A stretch of DNA of 51,078 nt from Candidatus Poribacteria bacterium. Its GTDB lineage: Bacteria; Poribacteria; WGA-4E; WGA-3G. The notes beneath the pieces were generated by a model. The model saw nothing but the letters and a program-made list of their open reading frames with translations. It ran no database searches and was not told the origin of the DNA. How positions within the stretch are numbered: the stretch's first letter is position 1; every line of letters begins with the position of its first letter. The stretch is taken from NCBI GenBank assembly GCA_022821965.1, contig JAJECN010000062.1, positions 1 through 51,078 on the forward strand. The letters are read 5' to 3'. Positions 26,303 through 35,903 of the stretch are shown piece by piece. The position numbers and the translations under genes are program-made.

Positions 26303-26562
26303 TTTCTAAACTCCGTGTTCTCCGTAGGTCCGGTAAGTGCGGTTTCGCGGCGTACTCACCTGCCCCCGGGGTCCCCACCCGTTACTGGGATGGGGGATAA
26401 GGGGGATAAAGGGGGGTGTTTTTGCTGGAGTGTTTCTCGCGACCTGCATTCCTAACCGCACCATAGGTGTCAATTTTGGAAAAGACTCCATCGTAGGTGT
26501 TTTTGCTTGAGTGTTTCCGTCGGGTTGAACGGATCCGTCCAGTATAATCGTAAACACCCTTC
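26303..26562. repeat. Cluster of interspersed repeats
   Basis: This 260-base gap holds the GCGGCGTACTCACC repeat (26346-26361), a GGGGATAAGGGGGATAAAGGGG run around 26393-26415, and two copies of the GTGTTTTTGCTNGAGTGTTTC element at 26416-26439 and 26496-26518. The elements look like decayed or mobile small repeats. No coding region is supported. Confidence 0.65.
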
Positions 26563-27927
26563 TTATTTTTTCGTGACTGTCTCAATTGAAGTATAGACGA
26601 TGTCCATCAGGGCATCTAACTCTGATATTGAAATTTGCAACGGTGGCATCAAGACGATGGTGTTGACAAGCGGTCGAAGTATCGCTCCGCGGGTGAGTGC
26701 CTCTTTACAAACCTGTAGACCTATCTTCTCTTCAAACGGGTAAGGTGTACCGGTATCTGGGTCTTTCATTAATTCTACGCCAGCGGCAAGTCCACATACA
26801 CGCACATCACCGACATGCTGGAGTTCGTAGAATTCTTGAAGTCTGTTTCTGAAATGTTCAATTATGGGTTGAAGTTTGGAGAGAAGGTTCTCGCGCTCGA
26901 AAATAGAGATATTTTCCAGTGCGACGGCACACGCTAATGGGTTTCCTGTAAAGGTGTGACCGTGGAAGAAGGTCTTGAGGTCTCTATATTCACCGAGGAA
27001 GGCGTTATAGATTTCATCTGTCGTTAACGTCGCTGCGAGGGGAAGGTAACCCGCGGCAAGACCTTTTGCTGTACATAGAAGGTCGGGCGTAACGCCCTCA
27101 TGTTCGCATGCCCACATTTTACCCGTGCGACCAAATCCAGTCATCACTTCATCGACGATGAGAAGTGTTTCCCACCGTCTTGCCAATGCAGCGAGCTCCT
27201 TTAGAAACCCTTTCGGCGAGATAAGCATGCCACCTGCCCCTTGAATCAGAGGCTCTAAGACAATGCCCGCAATCTGTCCCTTATGCTCGGAAAGGGCGCG
27301 TTCGACCGCATTAAGCCAATGGGTTTTAACTTTGGAGTCGTTACTGGCTGCATTGATAGTATGAGAGGAACGATAGGCTTCAGGGGCGGATACGCGGATA
27401 CCCTTGAAAAGGAGGGAATCAAAGGTAGTATGGAAACTGTCGATGCCGCCTACACTCATCGCACCTATCGTGTCGCCGTGGTACGCGTTATCGAAATGGA
27501 TAAACAGTTTGCGTTGTGGTTCTCCCCTATGTTGCCAGTACTGATACGCCATCTTCAAGGCGACTTCGACAGCGGTTGAACCGTTGTCAGAATAGAACAC
27601 CTTGTTCAGTCCAGTTGGCGTGATTTCCACAAGTTTTTGGGCAAGTTGAATCGCAGGGATGTTGCTATATCCAAGTAGTGTGGTGTGTGCGATTTTATCC
27701 AGCTGTGCCTTGAGCACGGTGTTCAATTCGGGATGATTATGTCCGTGAACGTTTGTCCACATGGAAGCGATGCCATCAATATATCGGTTTCCATCAATAT
27801 CGATGAGATAACACCCCTCGCCACGTTCAATGATGACTGGATCCTCCGTCAGCCAATCTTGCATCTGCGTGAACGGATGCCAGAGGTAACGCTTATCCCA
27901 AGCAACAAGCGTTTCTTTATCGATCAT
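26563..27927 (-). CDS. bioA: Adenosylmethionine-8-amino-7-oxononanoate aminotransferase
   Basis: A 454-residue class III PLP aminotransferase that makes 7,8-diaminopelargonate (DAPA) from KAPA in biotin synthesis. It starts WDKRYLWHPFTQMQDW, the characteristic BioA opening, and has IDGIASMWTNVHGHNHPELN, GSTAVEVALKMAYQYW at 116-131, LIVDEVMTGFGRTGKMWACEHEGVTPDLLCTAKGLAAGYLPLAAT with Asp259 and the Schiff-base Lys288, and the typical HGHTFTGNPLACAVA. All key residues look intact and the length is normal. No other biotin gene (bioB, bioD, bioF) is in the window. It follows the ferredoxin fusion gene by 21 bases and has only a weak ribosome site, so it may be translated from a shared transcript. 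Confidence 0.92.
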   Translation of the reverse strand: MIDKETLVAWDKRYLWHPFTQMQDWLTEDPVIIERGEGCYLIDIDGNRYIDGIASMWTNVHGHNHPELNTVLKAQLDKIAHTTLLGYSNIPAIQLAQKLVEITPTGLNKVFYSDNGSTAVEVALKMAYQYWQHRGEPQRKLFIHFDNAYHGDTIGAMSVGGIDSFHTTFDSLLFKGIRVSAPEAYRSSHTINAASNDSKVKTHWLNAVERALSEHKGQIAGIVLEPLIQGAGGMLISPKGFLKELAALARRWETLLIVDEVMTGFGRTGKMWACEHEGVTPDLLCTAKGLAAGYLPLAATLTTDEIYNAFLGEYRDLKTFFHGHTFTGNPLACAVALENISIFERENLLSKLQPIIEHFRNRLQEFYELQHVGDVRVCGLAAGVELMKDPDTGTPYPFEEKIGLQVCKEALTRGAILRPLVNTIVLMPPLQISISELDALMDIVYTSIETVTKK

Positions 27928-27948
27928 AGCCTATAGCTGCAAGTTTCA

Positions 27949-29238
27949 TTATCCCTTCAATTTCGCGTAGTGGACTGGCGGTTCCAAGCCGAGTTCATTG
28001 TAAGTCCCTGTTTTCGGAACGATAATTTCAAGCACCCTGTTCCGATAGTGTGTATAGAAATCCTCTGGTTGTGCTTGAATGGGAAAAATATTTGTAAAGC
28101 CGTTAGGGAAGGAACTGGCACGTCCGACAACGTTTTCAAACCGCGGATCCTCCATTTCACCTGTTTTAGGATTCACAGGAAGTTGCGTCTGGACCGTCAC
28201 AGTGGTTTCAGGTGTCGATGTAGTGTCTACGGCAGCGTATGGAGAACTTAAATGGACTTCGTAGTCGTAGTGTGGCATTCTATCGGGAAGATTGAACGCT
28301 TCCTTCATTGAAGAATTGGGCACCCATCGCGGGAACTCAATTTCGATTCGATAGTAGTCCGCCATTTCTGAGACCTGATTAATCATTCCGTAGCGTCGGT
28401 ATCGTTCCTTTATATCATCGGCGTAAATTGCACCATCTACATCTACTGCTCCAGGCACTGTTGTCCGTTGTGTCGAAGGAACTGTAACCAGAGCAGAACG
28501 CGCACCGATAAGCAGCGGTGTCGCAACGAGTGACAAGAACCAACCGTAGAACGCTGCACCGTAACGTGGCTGTTCTTCCCTCGCGCTGAACTCGTCTTTA
28601 AATCGGTAAATACCCTCAGTGATCGCAATGACTATCCCAAGGAAAATCATCAAGTTCCCTTTACTTGAGAAAAGGTCGGGAGTTTGTCCTTGGAACCCAA
28701 CGAAGAAAAGGATAAGCGGATAAAGTGTTAGGTTGATGAGGCTGTTGATGCCAGTAGATACGGCGGCACTAAAGACACGTGGATTGCCCGCCATCTCCTC
28801 AAGCCTTGTTTTAAACTTTGCCGAGAATGCCCCAAGGATAGGCTGTCCGAGTAGTGCTAACAAATTGAACGGGGCACGGAGTCTTGAGTCTGGCTGTTCT
28901 GGTATCTGTACAAATTCTTCTGGAATACCTTGTTGTTTTCCTTGTTTGGTTTTTCCTGCTTCGTCGGCTCCGCTATCTGCAGCTTCAGGTTTAACGAAGG
29001 TCTCAAAAAATTTACTATTGACTTCAATATACGATTCCCACTGGCTGGGGACATCACTTTGCATGAAAATCGCGTCAACAGGACACGCAGGTTCGCATGC
29101 TGCGCAGTCGATACAAACATCTGGGTCAATGTAAAGCTGCTTTTCGCCTTCGCTGGTGTGTATGCAGTCTACAGGACAGACATCGACGCATGCGGTGTCC
29201 ATCACATCAACGCACGGTTCACAGATTATGTAAGCCAT
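27949..29238 (-). CDS. Ferredoxin fused to a membrane domain
   Basis: A 429-residue protein. Residues 1-80 are a seven- or eight-iron bacterial ferredoxin: Cys9, 17, 21 and 25, then Cys42, 45, 48 and 52, with the first cluster spacing of FdxA-type (C-x7-C-x3-C-P). An extra Cys6 is present. After a charged linker come three hydrophobic segments at about 163-183, 194-213 and 227-246, then a soluble beta-rich C-terminal domain of about 180 residues (YYRIEIEFPRWVP, MPHYDYEVHLSSP). I do not recognise the membrane part. The fusion ties an electron carrier to the membrane. AAGGAGG six bases upstream of the ATG gives a firm start. The bioA gene follows. Confidence 0.75.
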   Translation of the reverse strand: MAYIICEPCVDVMDTACVDVCPVDCIHTSEGEKQLYIDPDVCIDCAACEPACPVDAIFMQSDVPSQWESYIEVNSKFFETFVKPEAADSGADEAGKTKQGKQQGIPEEFVQIPEQPDSRLRAPFNLLALLGQPILGAFSAKFKTRLEEMAGNPRVFSAAVSTGINSLINLTLYPLILFFVGFQGQTPDLFSSKGNLMIFLGIVIAITEGIYRFKDEFSAREEQPRYGAAFYGWFLSLVATPLLIGARSALVTVPSTQRTTVPGAVDVDGAIYADDIKERYRRYGMINQVSEMADYYRIEIEFPRWVPNSSMKEAFNLPDRMPHYDYEVHLSSPYAAVDTTSTPETTVTVQTQLPVNPKTGEMEDPRFENVVGRASSFPNGFTNIFPIQAQPEDFYTHYRNRVLEIIVPKTGTYNELGLEPPVHYAKLKG

Positions 29239-29324
29239 TGTTCCCTCCTTTTTGTAGATGCTTCCGTATTAAGTATACCACAATTAATTGGTGATGGCAA
29301 GGAAATATTTCCGTTTTTCGCTGT

Positions 29325-29354
29325 TTGACAAATAGATCTGTAGTAGGTATAATG
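29325..29354 (+). promoter_or_regulatory. Sigma-70-type promoter for truD
   Basis: TTGACA at 29325-29330, 18-base spacer and TATAAT at 29349-29354, about 32 bases before the truD start. The leader would be about 26 bases. Confidence 0.75.
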
Positions 29355-29386
29355 GCGTAGAGACTAAGATTCACAGGGCAGGCGAG

Positions 29387-30457
29387 ATGTTCAAAGAACC
29401 CGAAGATTTTATTGTTGAAGAATTGCCACTTTATGAACCCTCTCAGGTAGGGACGCATACCTTTTTTGCGATTCGGAAACGCAATTTGACGACGCTGGAG
29501 GCAATTAACAGAATCGCACGCGACTTACAAGTGCAAAGTCGGCAGTTCGGTTATGCAGGGTTGAAAGATAAAAATGCGGTCACAACACAGATATTGTCTG
29601 TTGAAGGCGTGGCACCGGAACGGGTTCTGAAGGTTCAACAATCAGATATTGAGGTCCTATGGGCGGAACAGCACACGCATAAATTGCGAGTGGGGCACCT
29701 TCGCGGCAATCGGTTTGAGATAACCCTCCGCGATATTCCACATAACACACCGTCTTTTGTCGAAAGGATAATGACACGATTGGCGACTGTAGGTGTACCG
29801 AATCGTTTCGGCGCGCAACGGTTTGGAAATAAAAACGATTCACATCTGATTGGGAGGGCATTGGTGAAGGCGGAGTGGGAGACGGTTGTCCGTTACATGA
29901 TTACAGATGAAACGCTACAAGTTGATAATGTGGCACGGCGGATGCAAAGGGAATTGGCACGGAAACCCGTCGAAAGAGTGGTGTCCTCTATTCCGCATCG
30001 GCTGCGGAAGCTGTTTTTGTCGGCGTATCAGGCGTATCTCTTTAACCGCGTCTTGGAGCGGCGAGCACCCGATTTAGGCAAACTCCTTGACGGTGATATT
30101 GCTGTGAAACATGATAACGGTGCCCCCTTTCTTGTTAGGGATGCTGTCGTTGAGCAACCGCGGGCGGATGCCTTTGAAATCAGCCCATCGGGTCCGATCT
30201 TCGGATATAAGATGCGCCTACCGGCTGGCGATGTGCTCACGTTGGAAACATCGCTCCTTGCTGATGAACGGGTTCACCTTAAAGACTTTCGTAAGGTTGT
30301 CGGTATTCGGTTACCGGGAACACGTAGACCTTTGCGAATGCCGATGCAGTTGCACGAAGTCTCTGCTGTTGATGGTACGGGGGTGCGTCTTAGTTTCACG
30401 CTGCCTGCGGGTGGGTATGCCACGGTGGTATTGGAGGAACTTTTATCGAATATGTAG
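29387..30457 (+). CDS. truD: tRNA pseudouridine synthase D (tRNA pseudouridine 13 synthase)
   Basis: A 356-residue TruD-family enzyme that converts U13 of tRNA to pseudouridine. The catalytic motif YAGLKDKNAVTTQ is at 57-69 with Asp61 as the expected nucleophile. NRFGAQRFGNKNDSHLIGRAL, LFLSAYQAYLFNRVL and FGYKMRLP are further TruD blocks. The protein starts FKEPEDFIVEELPLYEPSQVGTH, the usual N-terminal strand, so no large part is missing. A weak GGCGAG lies before the ATG. The promoter is strong and the gene appears monocistronic, ending 49 bases from the convergent PEGA-domain gene. Confidence 0.93.
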   Translation: MFKEPEDFIVEELPLYEPSQVGTHTFFAIRKRNLTTLEAINRIARDLQVQSRQFGYAGLKDKNAVTTQILSVEGVAPERVLKVQQSDIEVLWAEQHTHKLRVGHLRGNRFEITLRDIPHNTPSFVERIMTRLATVGVPNRFGAQRFGNKNDSHLIGRALVKAEWETVVRYMITDETLQVDNVARRMQRELARKPVERVVSSIPHRLRKLFLSAYQAYLFNRVLERRAPDLGKLLDGDIAVKHDNGAPFLVRDAVVEQPRADAFEISPSGPIFGYKMRLPAGDVLTLETSLLADERVHLKDFRKVVGIRLPGTRRPLRMPMQLHEVSAVDGTGVRLSFTLPAGGYATVVLEELLSNM

Positions 30458-30506
30458 CCTTTGAGTCGTATGCCGTTATCACCAAGCGCGACTATTTCTG
30501 ACAATT

Positions 30507-32138
30507 TCAGTTTTCCGACGCGGTACGCTTGGATTTCTGGTATCTGTAAAACGTCCATGCGCCCGATGCAAGTAGCACGACTAACAACACGATAAGACCG
30601 ATGTTGAGAAGATAGCGACCACGATTCAGTTGCCACAGGCGTTTGCTTGCGAGCTCAGCAGCAGTGCTTCCTTTTTGCGCTTTCGCTTTCACCTCTTCCC
30701 AATACCGTTTTGCGAGATTAGGTTGTCCGTGTTGCTCCGCAAGTTTCGCTGTAACAACCAGATAAGTGACATCTTGAACGTCCTGTTTTTCCAGAGCATC
30801 GGCAAAAGAGCTGAGGAGTAGGACTGTCAGGTCGGGAGACATTTGCGGAAAATCTGGCGTGAGTTCGATCCCGTTCTGAAAAGCGGTGACAGCCCCTTGA
30901 TGGTTCTGTCGGTCAAATTCAATTTGTGAGACTTCAAACCACGTCCGTTTAATGAGTTTCAGCGGTTGTAAGATGTCGGTATAGCCATCAAATGTGAAAG
31001 TCGCCGATCCATAATTCAGATCACCCTGTTTTACAGCGAGTGTGTAGGTCTCACCAAGTTTCAGTAAACCCGAATCTTTCCACTCGTCAAAGCGATAGGT
31101 GCCATCTGCTTTGACAGTCTGTTGATGTGTTGTACCCTCAATCCAAACGACAGTACCATCAATGGGTTCACCGGCGACTCCGGCAACACTGCCGTAAAGA
31201 GCAATGGGCTCAAGTGCCCAACCGATATAGGCGGACTCCCCAAGGACTAACTGCAATTCAACAGTCTTCGGTGCTGGGATAAGGTACCCTGTTTTCTTCA
31301 CAGATACTGTAGAGGTACCCTGTTTCAGATTCTCCGTGATGAGTTTAGGTGTGTTTCCGACTTCTACATCGTTGATGGAAATTTCTGCGCCTTCGGGAAA
31401 CGTCTCAATTTTAAGTGCCGGGCTCAATTTAAGCAGCGCAGCTTCAACATCACCTGTGGGGGCAAGAATTCCGTCCATAAAATTGGGATTCTCCCGCAAT
31501 AATTCGTAACTTTCGATGATGCTCAACTGCCGATTATCGTTTGTGTCGGTCGTATCTGTGGCGAGAGCGTCATGGAGTTGCTGAAGGAGTGCTGTGGCAT
31601 CGACTGTCTCTGCCGACTGGATTACGTTTAGTGCAGCGGTTCCGAGTATCTCACGGTTCGCGTAGTAGGCACTTAAGTTTGTATCCGCTGTGTAACCGTC
31701 AACAATAACAATGGTGTCTTTTCTTTCAATCTCTCTCAGCCACTGGTTAAGGGTAACATCTTGGATCCCCTGCTCAGCCTCTGAAGTTAGCAGGTGCATT
31801 GTGTTCATACCCCTCGGTTTGGTGACCATTCCGTGGTAGAGAAGGATCAACGTATCCTGACTCCCTATTTGCCTTCCGACTTCTTGAAGCATGGCGTGGA
31901 TTTCGTCAGGTGTCACGCTATCGCCTTCAATACGATGGATCTGCTCGCTTGGCACCTGTCCGCGTGTGGTTAGGAGTTCAGTAAGCGCGTTCACTTGTTC
32001 GCGCACACGTGCCTCCGGTGTCGCGTCCACAATTAGCCAATGGGTAACGGAATCAACCGGGAACGCTGGGGTTAACGCACCGATGACCAATACAACACAA
32101 GTAAGGATAAGGAGAAAAATAAGATTCCGCTGTGACAT
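30507..32138 (-). CDS. Membrane-anchored caspase-like pseudopeptidase with PEGA domain
   Basis: A 543-residue protein with an N-terminal signal or anchor, residues about 30-190 resembling the caspase/legumain (C13/C14) fold, a PEGA domain (about 243-287: IETFPEGAEISINDVEVGNTPK), a carboxypeptidase-regulatory-like beta domain (about 315-385), a helical TPR-like stretch, and a C-terminal transmembrane helix followed by a basic tail. In the caspase-like part, DTLILLYHGM has the catalytic-type His-Gly (His102), but the segment that should hold the Cys (normally DxCxSG) reads VDGYTADTN, with Tyr and no Cys. It is thus probably a binding pseudoenzyme. The ATG at 32138 is a guess between two; an earlier ATG at 32171 lacks a ribosome site. 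Confidence 0.7.
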   Translation of the reverse strand: MSQRNLIFLLILTCVVLVIGALTPAFPVDSVTHWLIVDATPEARVREQVNALTELLTTRGQVPSEQIHRIEGDSVTPDEIHAMLQEVGRQIGSQDTLILLYHGMVTKPRGMNTMHLLTSEAEQGIQDVTLNQWLREIERKDTIVIVDGYTADTNLSAYYANREILGTAALNVIQSAETVDATALLQQLHDALATDTTDTNDNRQLSIIESYELLRENPNFMDGILAPTGDVEAALLKLSPALKIETFPEGAEISINDVEVGNTPKLITENLKQGTSTVSVKKTGYLIPAPKTVELQLVLGESAYIGWALEPIALYGSVAGVAGEPIDGTVVWIEGTTHQQTVKADGTYRFDEWKDSGLLKLGETYTLAVKQGDLNYGSATFTFDGYTDILQPLKLIKRTWFEVSQIEFDRQNHQGAVTAFQNGIELTPDFPQMSPDLTVLLLSSFADALEKQDVQDVTYLVVTAKLAEQHGQPNLAKRYWEEVKAKAQKGSTAAELASKRLWQLNRGRYLLNIGLIVLLVVLLASGAWTFYRYQKSKRTASEN

Positions 32139-32424
32139 ATTTTTATTCCGAGAATTGCGTTTCAAAAACATTCTAACGTATTAGTCTAACAGAAAATCGA
32201 GACGATTGCAAGAAAAAAGAACCTCTTTCGATATTAAAATGTCTAAACTTTTAATGAAAAGTTGCGTCAAAATATTATAGATAAGGTCTTTTTGACGGGA
32301 CTCGTAAGTTAAAATTTGCTGTTAAAAAAATTAGAAATATGTCTTGCATTAAAGCATGCGGTTTTAAATTCTTAAACTTCATGAAAGCACATATATAAGC
32401 GTCGAAATGGACAAGGAGATGTTA

Positions 32425-33840
32425 ATGATTCACGGGAAGATTAAGTTCACTGTTTTGTCAAAACTCACGGGTTTCCAGAACCTGCTCTTAGAACAGACGC
32501 GGCGTGCGGGGCACCAAAGCCTGCTGTTAAAAGCGATCCTTATTGTTCAGTTTGCGGTCGTTTTTTGTGTCAGTGCCCAACAACCTATGGGTGAGGTTGA
32601 TTTATCGCAGCCTTTGACACTTGAACAATGTATTCAGATAGGTTTGGAAAAATCGACGAGTATGCGAAACGCTCGGTTAAATCTCGCCATACAAGAGCTT
32701 CGAGTAAAAACCTCGCGCGCTGACTACTTTCCACGTATTTTTTCAAATGGCAATTACGATTTTTCTGACCGCATTGATTTCGGCTTTGAACCCGAAAATT
32801 ACAACTTAGGATTAGGCGCACAATATACCATTTGGGACAATGGGCAGCGTGAAGGTGGTTTTGCACAGGCGAAGGAATCACTGAGTGCCACTGTCAGCCG
32901 CAATGAGGGAATTAAACAGAGCCTAATTTTACAAATTACTGAAGCCTACTATGATGTCCTTCAGTTTCAAGCACTCGTTGAAGTCAGTGAGCAGAATTTG
33001 GCGAGGGCACAGGAGAACACACAGCGCACTAAGGATTTTGTAGAGGCAGGTTCACTCATTCCAGCGGATGTAGCAACTGCGGAGTTGCAAGAGGGGAATA
33101 ATAGATTAGCACTCCTACAGAACCAAAATTCCCTGCAAGTAGCAAAAGCCCGATTACCGAGACTCCTTGGTTTGGATCCGGGCGTGTTAATTACCGTTAC
33201 AGAGGATGAGTCATTTCAGTTATATCAACAGCGTGGCACTATTGAAAGAATAGAAATACCGGTTGAGGAAGCCATCCAAACAGCTCTGGACAATCGTCCA
33301 GAATTTAGGGAGACGGAAGCGCAATTGAGGTCACAGGAATGGTCGTTGACGCTCTCCAAATTACAGCGCTGGCCCCGGTTGAACGCCGATGTTGACTACA
33401 ACGTGAATCTTGACGATTACCTCCGCGAGCGTGAGAATTTCTCCGATTTCCGAAGTTGGAGTGCTGGTGTGTCACTCAATTTTACGCTTTTTGATGGTGG
33501 TATTTTGGGGAATCGTGTCAAAGAGTTGACGATGCAATTGGAGCAAGCCCGTGAAAATGCAAGTGACTTGGAGCGCTCCGTCGCCTTAGATGTTCGCCAA
33601 TCTTATCTAAATCTCAAGCGTAGTGAAGAATCTGTTGATATTTCCAAAACACAGGTCGTCAATGCGCAACTCAGTTTGGAAGTCATTCAAGGGCGTTTTG
33701 ATGTTGACAAAGCAATCCTGCTTGAACTCCTTGATGCCCAAACCAGTTACGCGCAAGCATTGACGAATGAAGTGAATACGTTCTACGATTACAAAATTGC
33801 ACAAACGCGTTTACAGGATGCAATGGGAGTGTTACAGTAA
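32425..33840 (+). CDS. TolC-family outer membrane efflux protein
   Basis: A 471-residue outer membrane channel of the TolC type, part of a tripartite exporter with the next two genes. The mature protein starts after about residue 58 (LVQFAVVFCVSAQQ); the region before is unusually long for a signal. Two structural repeats are visible, each with long amphipathic helices: LTLEQCIQIGLEKS, LQITEAYYDVLQFQALVEVSEQNLARAQEN, and RSVALDVRQSYLNLKRSEESVDISKTQV, and the beta-strand segments GLGAQYTIWDNGQREGG and AGVSLNFTLFDGG. The ATG at 32425 is preferred because AAGGAG is exactly six bases before it. Three bases separate its stop from the HlyD-like gene. Confidence 0.88.
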   Translation: MIHGKIKFTVLSKLTGFQNLLLEQTRRAGHQSLLLKAILIVQFAVVFCVSAQQPMGEVDLSQPLTLEQCIQIGLEKSTSMRNARLNLAIQELRVKTSRADYFPRIFSNGNYDFSDRIDFGFEPENYNLGLGAQYTIWDNGQREGGFAQAKESLSATVSRNEGIKQSLILQITEAYYDVLQFQALVEVSEQNLARAQENTQRTKDFVEAGSLIPADVATAELQEGNNRLALLQNQNSLQVAKARLPRLLGLDPGVLITVTEDESFQLYQQRGTIERIEIPVEEAIQTALDNRPEFRETEAQLRSQEWSLTLSKLQRWPRLNADVDYNVNLDDYLRERENFSDFRSWSAGVSLNFTLFDGGILGNRVKELTMQLEQARENASDLERSVALDVRQSYLNLKRSEESVDISKTQVVNAQLSLEVIQGRFDVDKAILLELLDAQTSYAQALTNEVNTFYDYKIAQTRLQDAMGVLQ

Positions 33841-33842
33841 CC

Positions 33843-35813
33843 ATGAAAAATCGGAAAAAGTGGATTATCATCGGGGCAATCGCCGTAGTCGTTATCGCTG
33901 TTGGTGCGATTGGTGCCACCCGGATGAACCTCAGTTTCGGTCAAAACAAGAAGGAAGCCGAGGAGAAACAGGAGGTGGTCCGTCGTGGCGAATTCCTGGT
34001 CCGTGTACGTGAGTCCGGTAACCTGCGCTCATTCTTGGAAGTGGATGTCCGCTCAAACGTAGAGGGCGAGATTGTTGAGATTTTCGTTGATGAGGCAGAC
34101 CCGGTTAAATTAGGAGATCCCTTGCTGCGAATTGATGAGGAGCAAATTCTGGAACAAAGAAAACAAGCGGAAGCCAATCGCGATGCTCGAAAAGCCCAAC
34201 TTCAACAGGCAGAGCTCCAAATTCAAATCACTGAGAAGCAGCAGGAGAGTAGTCTCGCGCAGGCACGCAATTCCGTCGCTGTTGCACAAGCGACTTTGGA
34301 TTCATTTGTCGCAACAACACAGCAACGGATTACCGAGGCAGAAACGCGGGTCGCAACTACACAAATTGACCTCAATCGCGACCGGATTGGATTAAAACAG
34401 GCAGAGATCGCTTTAGCACAAGCAAAACTGATGCTTGATCGCGCGGAAACGAGTGTTGGATCAGCGAAGGTAACACTTGAGACCGCTGAGGCAGAGTACA
34501 ATCGAAATAAAGAACTATTTGATAAGAAGTTAGTCTCACAACGGACGTTGGAAGAGTCACGAACCCAGCTTGCCGGTGCAAGATCCCAATATGACAATGC
34601 AGAGAAAGAGGTTGAATCGCAAAAGGAAACTATTAAATCTCAGGAAGAAAATATTAATGTCCGGACAGAAGCGATTCAAAGCAGTGAATCAACCGTTGAG
34701 CTGAATAAAACAAATGTGGAAACTCTTAAAGAATCGGAAGAAGCACGAAAAAAGCAGTTGGAGGCAGAATTAGAGAACGCTCGTACGCGTCTCCGGCAGT
34801 TAGAAGAGACGACTGAGGAAGAGAAGGAACTCACCAGACATGCGAAGGTGGGTGCCGAGGCGAGTCTACTCCAAGCGGAAAGTCAACTCAAGTCTCAACA
34901 AGAGCGCTTTGACTGGACAACAGTAAGGGCTCCAATGTCTGGCACGATTACGCGTATTATTGTAGAGGAGGGTGAAATTATCACCTCCGGTCGTTCGGCG
35001 TTTTCACGGGGTGAGGCGATCATGCGTATTGCTGACCTTGACCAAATGATTGTGAGAACGCAAATTAATCAGGTCGAAATCGGGAAAATAGACGAAGGAC
35101 AACGCGCTGAAATTACCGTTGATAGTTATCCGGGTCGTGTCTTTCTCGGTAGAGTGAGCGAGATTTCACCGAGCGCGACACCGCGCGGTCCCCAGAACCA
35201 AAGTTCCGTCATTACCTTTGAGGTGGATGTAGAGGTCATCGGTTCACCCCCGGAACTACTACCGGGTATGTCCGCTGATGTTGACATCATCGTGTTTGAA
35301 GAGTCCGATATCCTTCAACTTCCAATACCTGCTGTGCTGAGTCCAAAGGTTTTCACTGTTAAGGCGAAAGTAGATCCGGCAGATCTCGGACAATTTCAGG
35401 AGGGTCAGGAACTCAAAATCCGAAATCCGATCGGAAAGGAGTTCACGGGACGTGTTGGTCAAAAAACGTCGGAGGAGAGTCGTGGTAATCTTGAAATTCT
35501 ACTTGAGGGTGAGCAGAAGGGCTTACGGACCGGACCAACGCAGATTTCTATTGTTGTCTCCGGGCAAGAGGTGCTTCGCGATATAGAAGCTGCAGTGAGT
35601 AGCGAACGACAGTACTTTGTCATGCTGGATACGGGTGAAGCGAGTAAGAATAAAGATGGGAAAAAAGGGGTCAAAACTCACATTACAATTGGGCAACGGA
35701 ACAATACCCACTTTCAAATTACGGGGGGTTTGAAGGAAGGGGACCGCGTTTTTGTGCCCTCTATGCAGGAGTTAGCAAAGGAACAGGGAAATACGGAAGA
35801 AGAGGAAAACTAA
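33843..35813 (+). CDS. HlyD/MacA-type periplasmic adaptor protein
   Basis: A 656-residue adaptor that links an inner membrane exporter to the TolC channel. It has one N-terminal transmembrane helix (about 7-27), an N-terminal lipoyl-like half (VEGEIVEIFVDEADPVKLGDPLLRIDEE), a very long coiled coil (about 100-340, with many Gln and Glu heptads), the matching second lipoyl half (TVRAPMSGTITRIIVEEGE), a beta-barrel (QMIVRTQINQVEIGKIDEGQRAEITVDSYPGRVFLGRV) and a C-terminal MP domain. Length exceeds MacA (about 370) because of the longer coiled coil, which could span a larger periplasm. It is downstream of the TolC gene with a two-base gap. Confidence 0.9.
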   Translation: MKNRKKWIIIGAIAVVVIAVGAIGATRMNLSFGQNKKEAEEKQEVVRRGEFLVRVRESGNLRSFLEVDVRSNVEGEIVEIFVDEADPVKLGDPLLRIDEEQILEQRKQAEANRDARKAQLQQAELQIQITEKQQESSLAQARNSVAVAQATLDSFVATTQQRITEAETRVATTQIDLNRDRIGLKQAEIALAQAKLMLDRAETSVGSAKVTLETAEAEYNRNKELFDKKLVSQRTLEESRTQLAGARSQYDNAEKEVESQKETIKSQEENINVRTEAIQSSESTVELNKTNVETLKESEEARKKQLEAELENARTRLRQLEETTEEEKELTRHAKVGAEASLLQAESQLKSQQERFDWTTVRAPMSGTITRIIVEEGEIITSGRSAFSRGEAIMRIADLDQMIVRTQINQVEIGKIDEGQRAEITVDSYPGRVFLGRVSEISPSATPRGPQNQSSVITFEVDVEVIGSPPELLPGMSADVDIIVFEESDILQLPIPAVLSPKVFTVKAKVDPADLGQFQEGQELKIRNPIGKEFTGRVGQKTSEESRGNLEILLEGEQKGLRTGPTQISIVVSGQEVLRDIEAAVSSERQYFVMLDTGEASKNKDGKKGVKTHITIGQRNNTHFQITGGLKEGDRVFVPSMQELAKEQGNTEEEEN

Positions 35814-35903
35814 AAGGTGCAGCATTGTTAGCATAAACGTGCTAAGTTCTGTTTTCTTGTCTATTGTTTGTTTTCATAATATAAACGCTAAGGAGGAAAC
35901 GTT

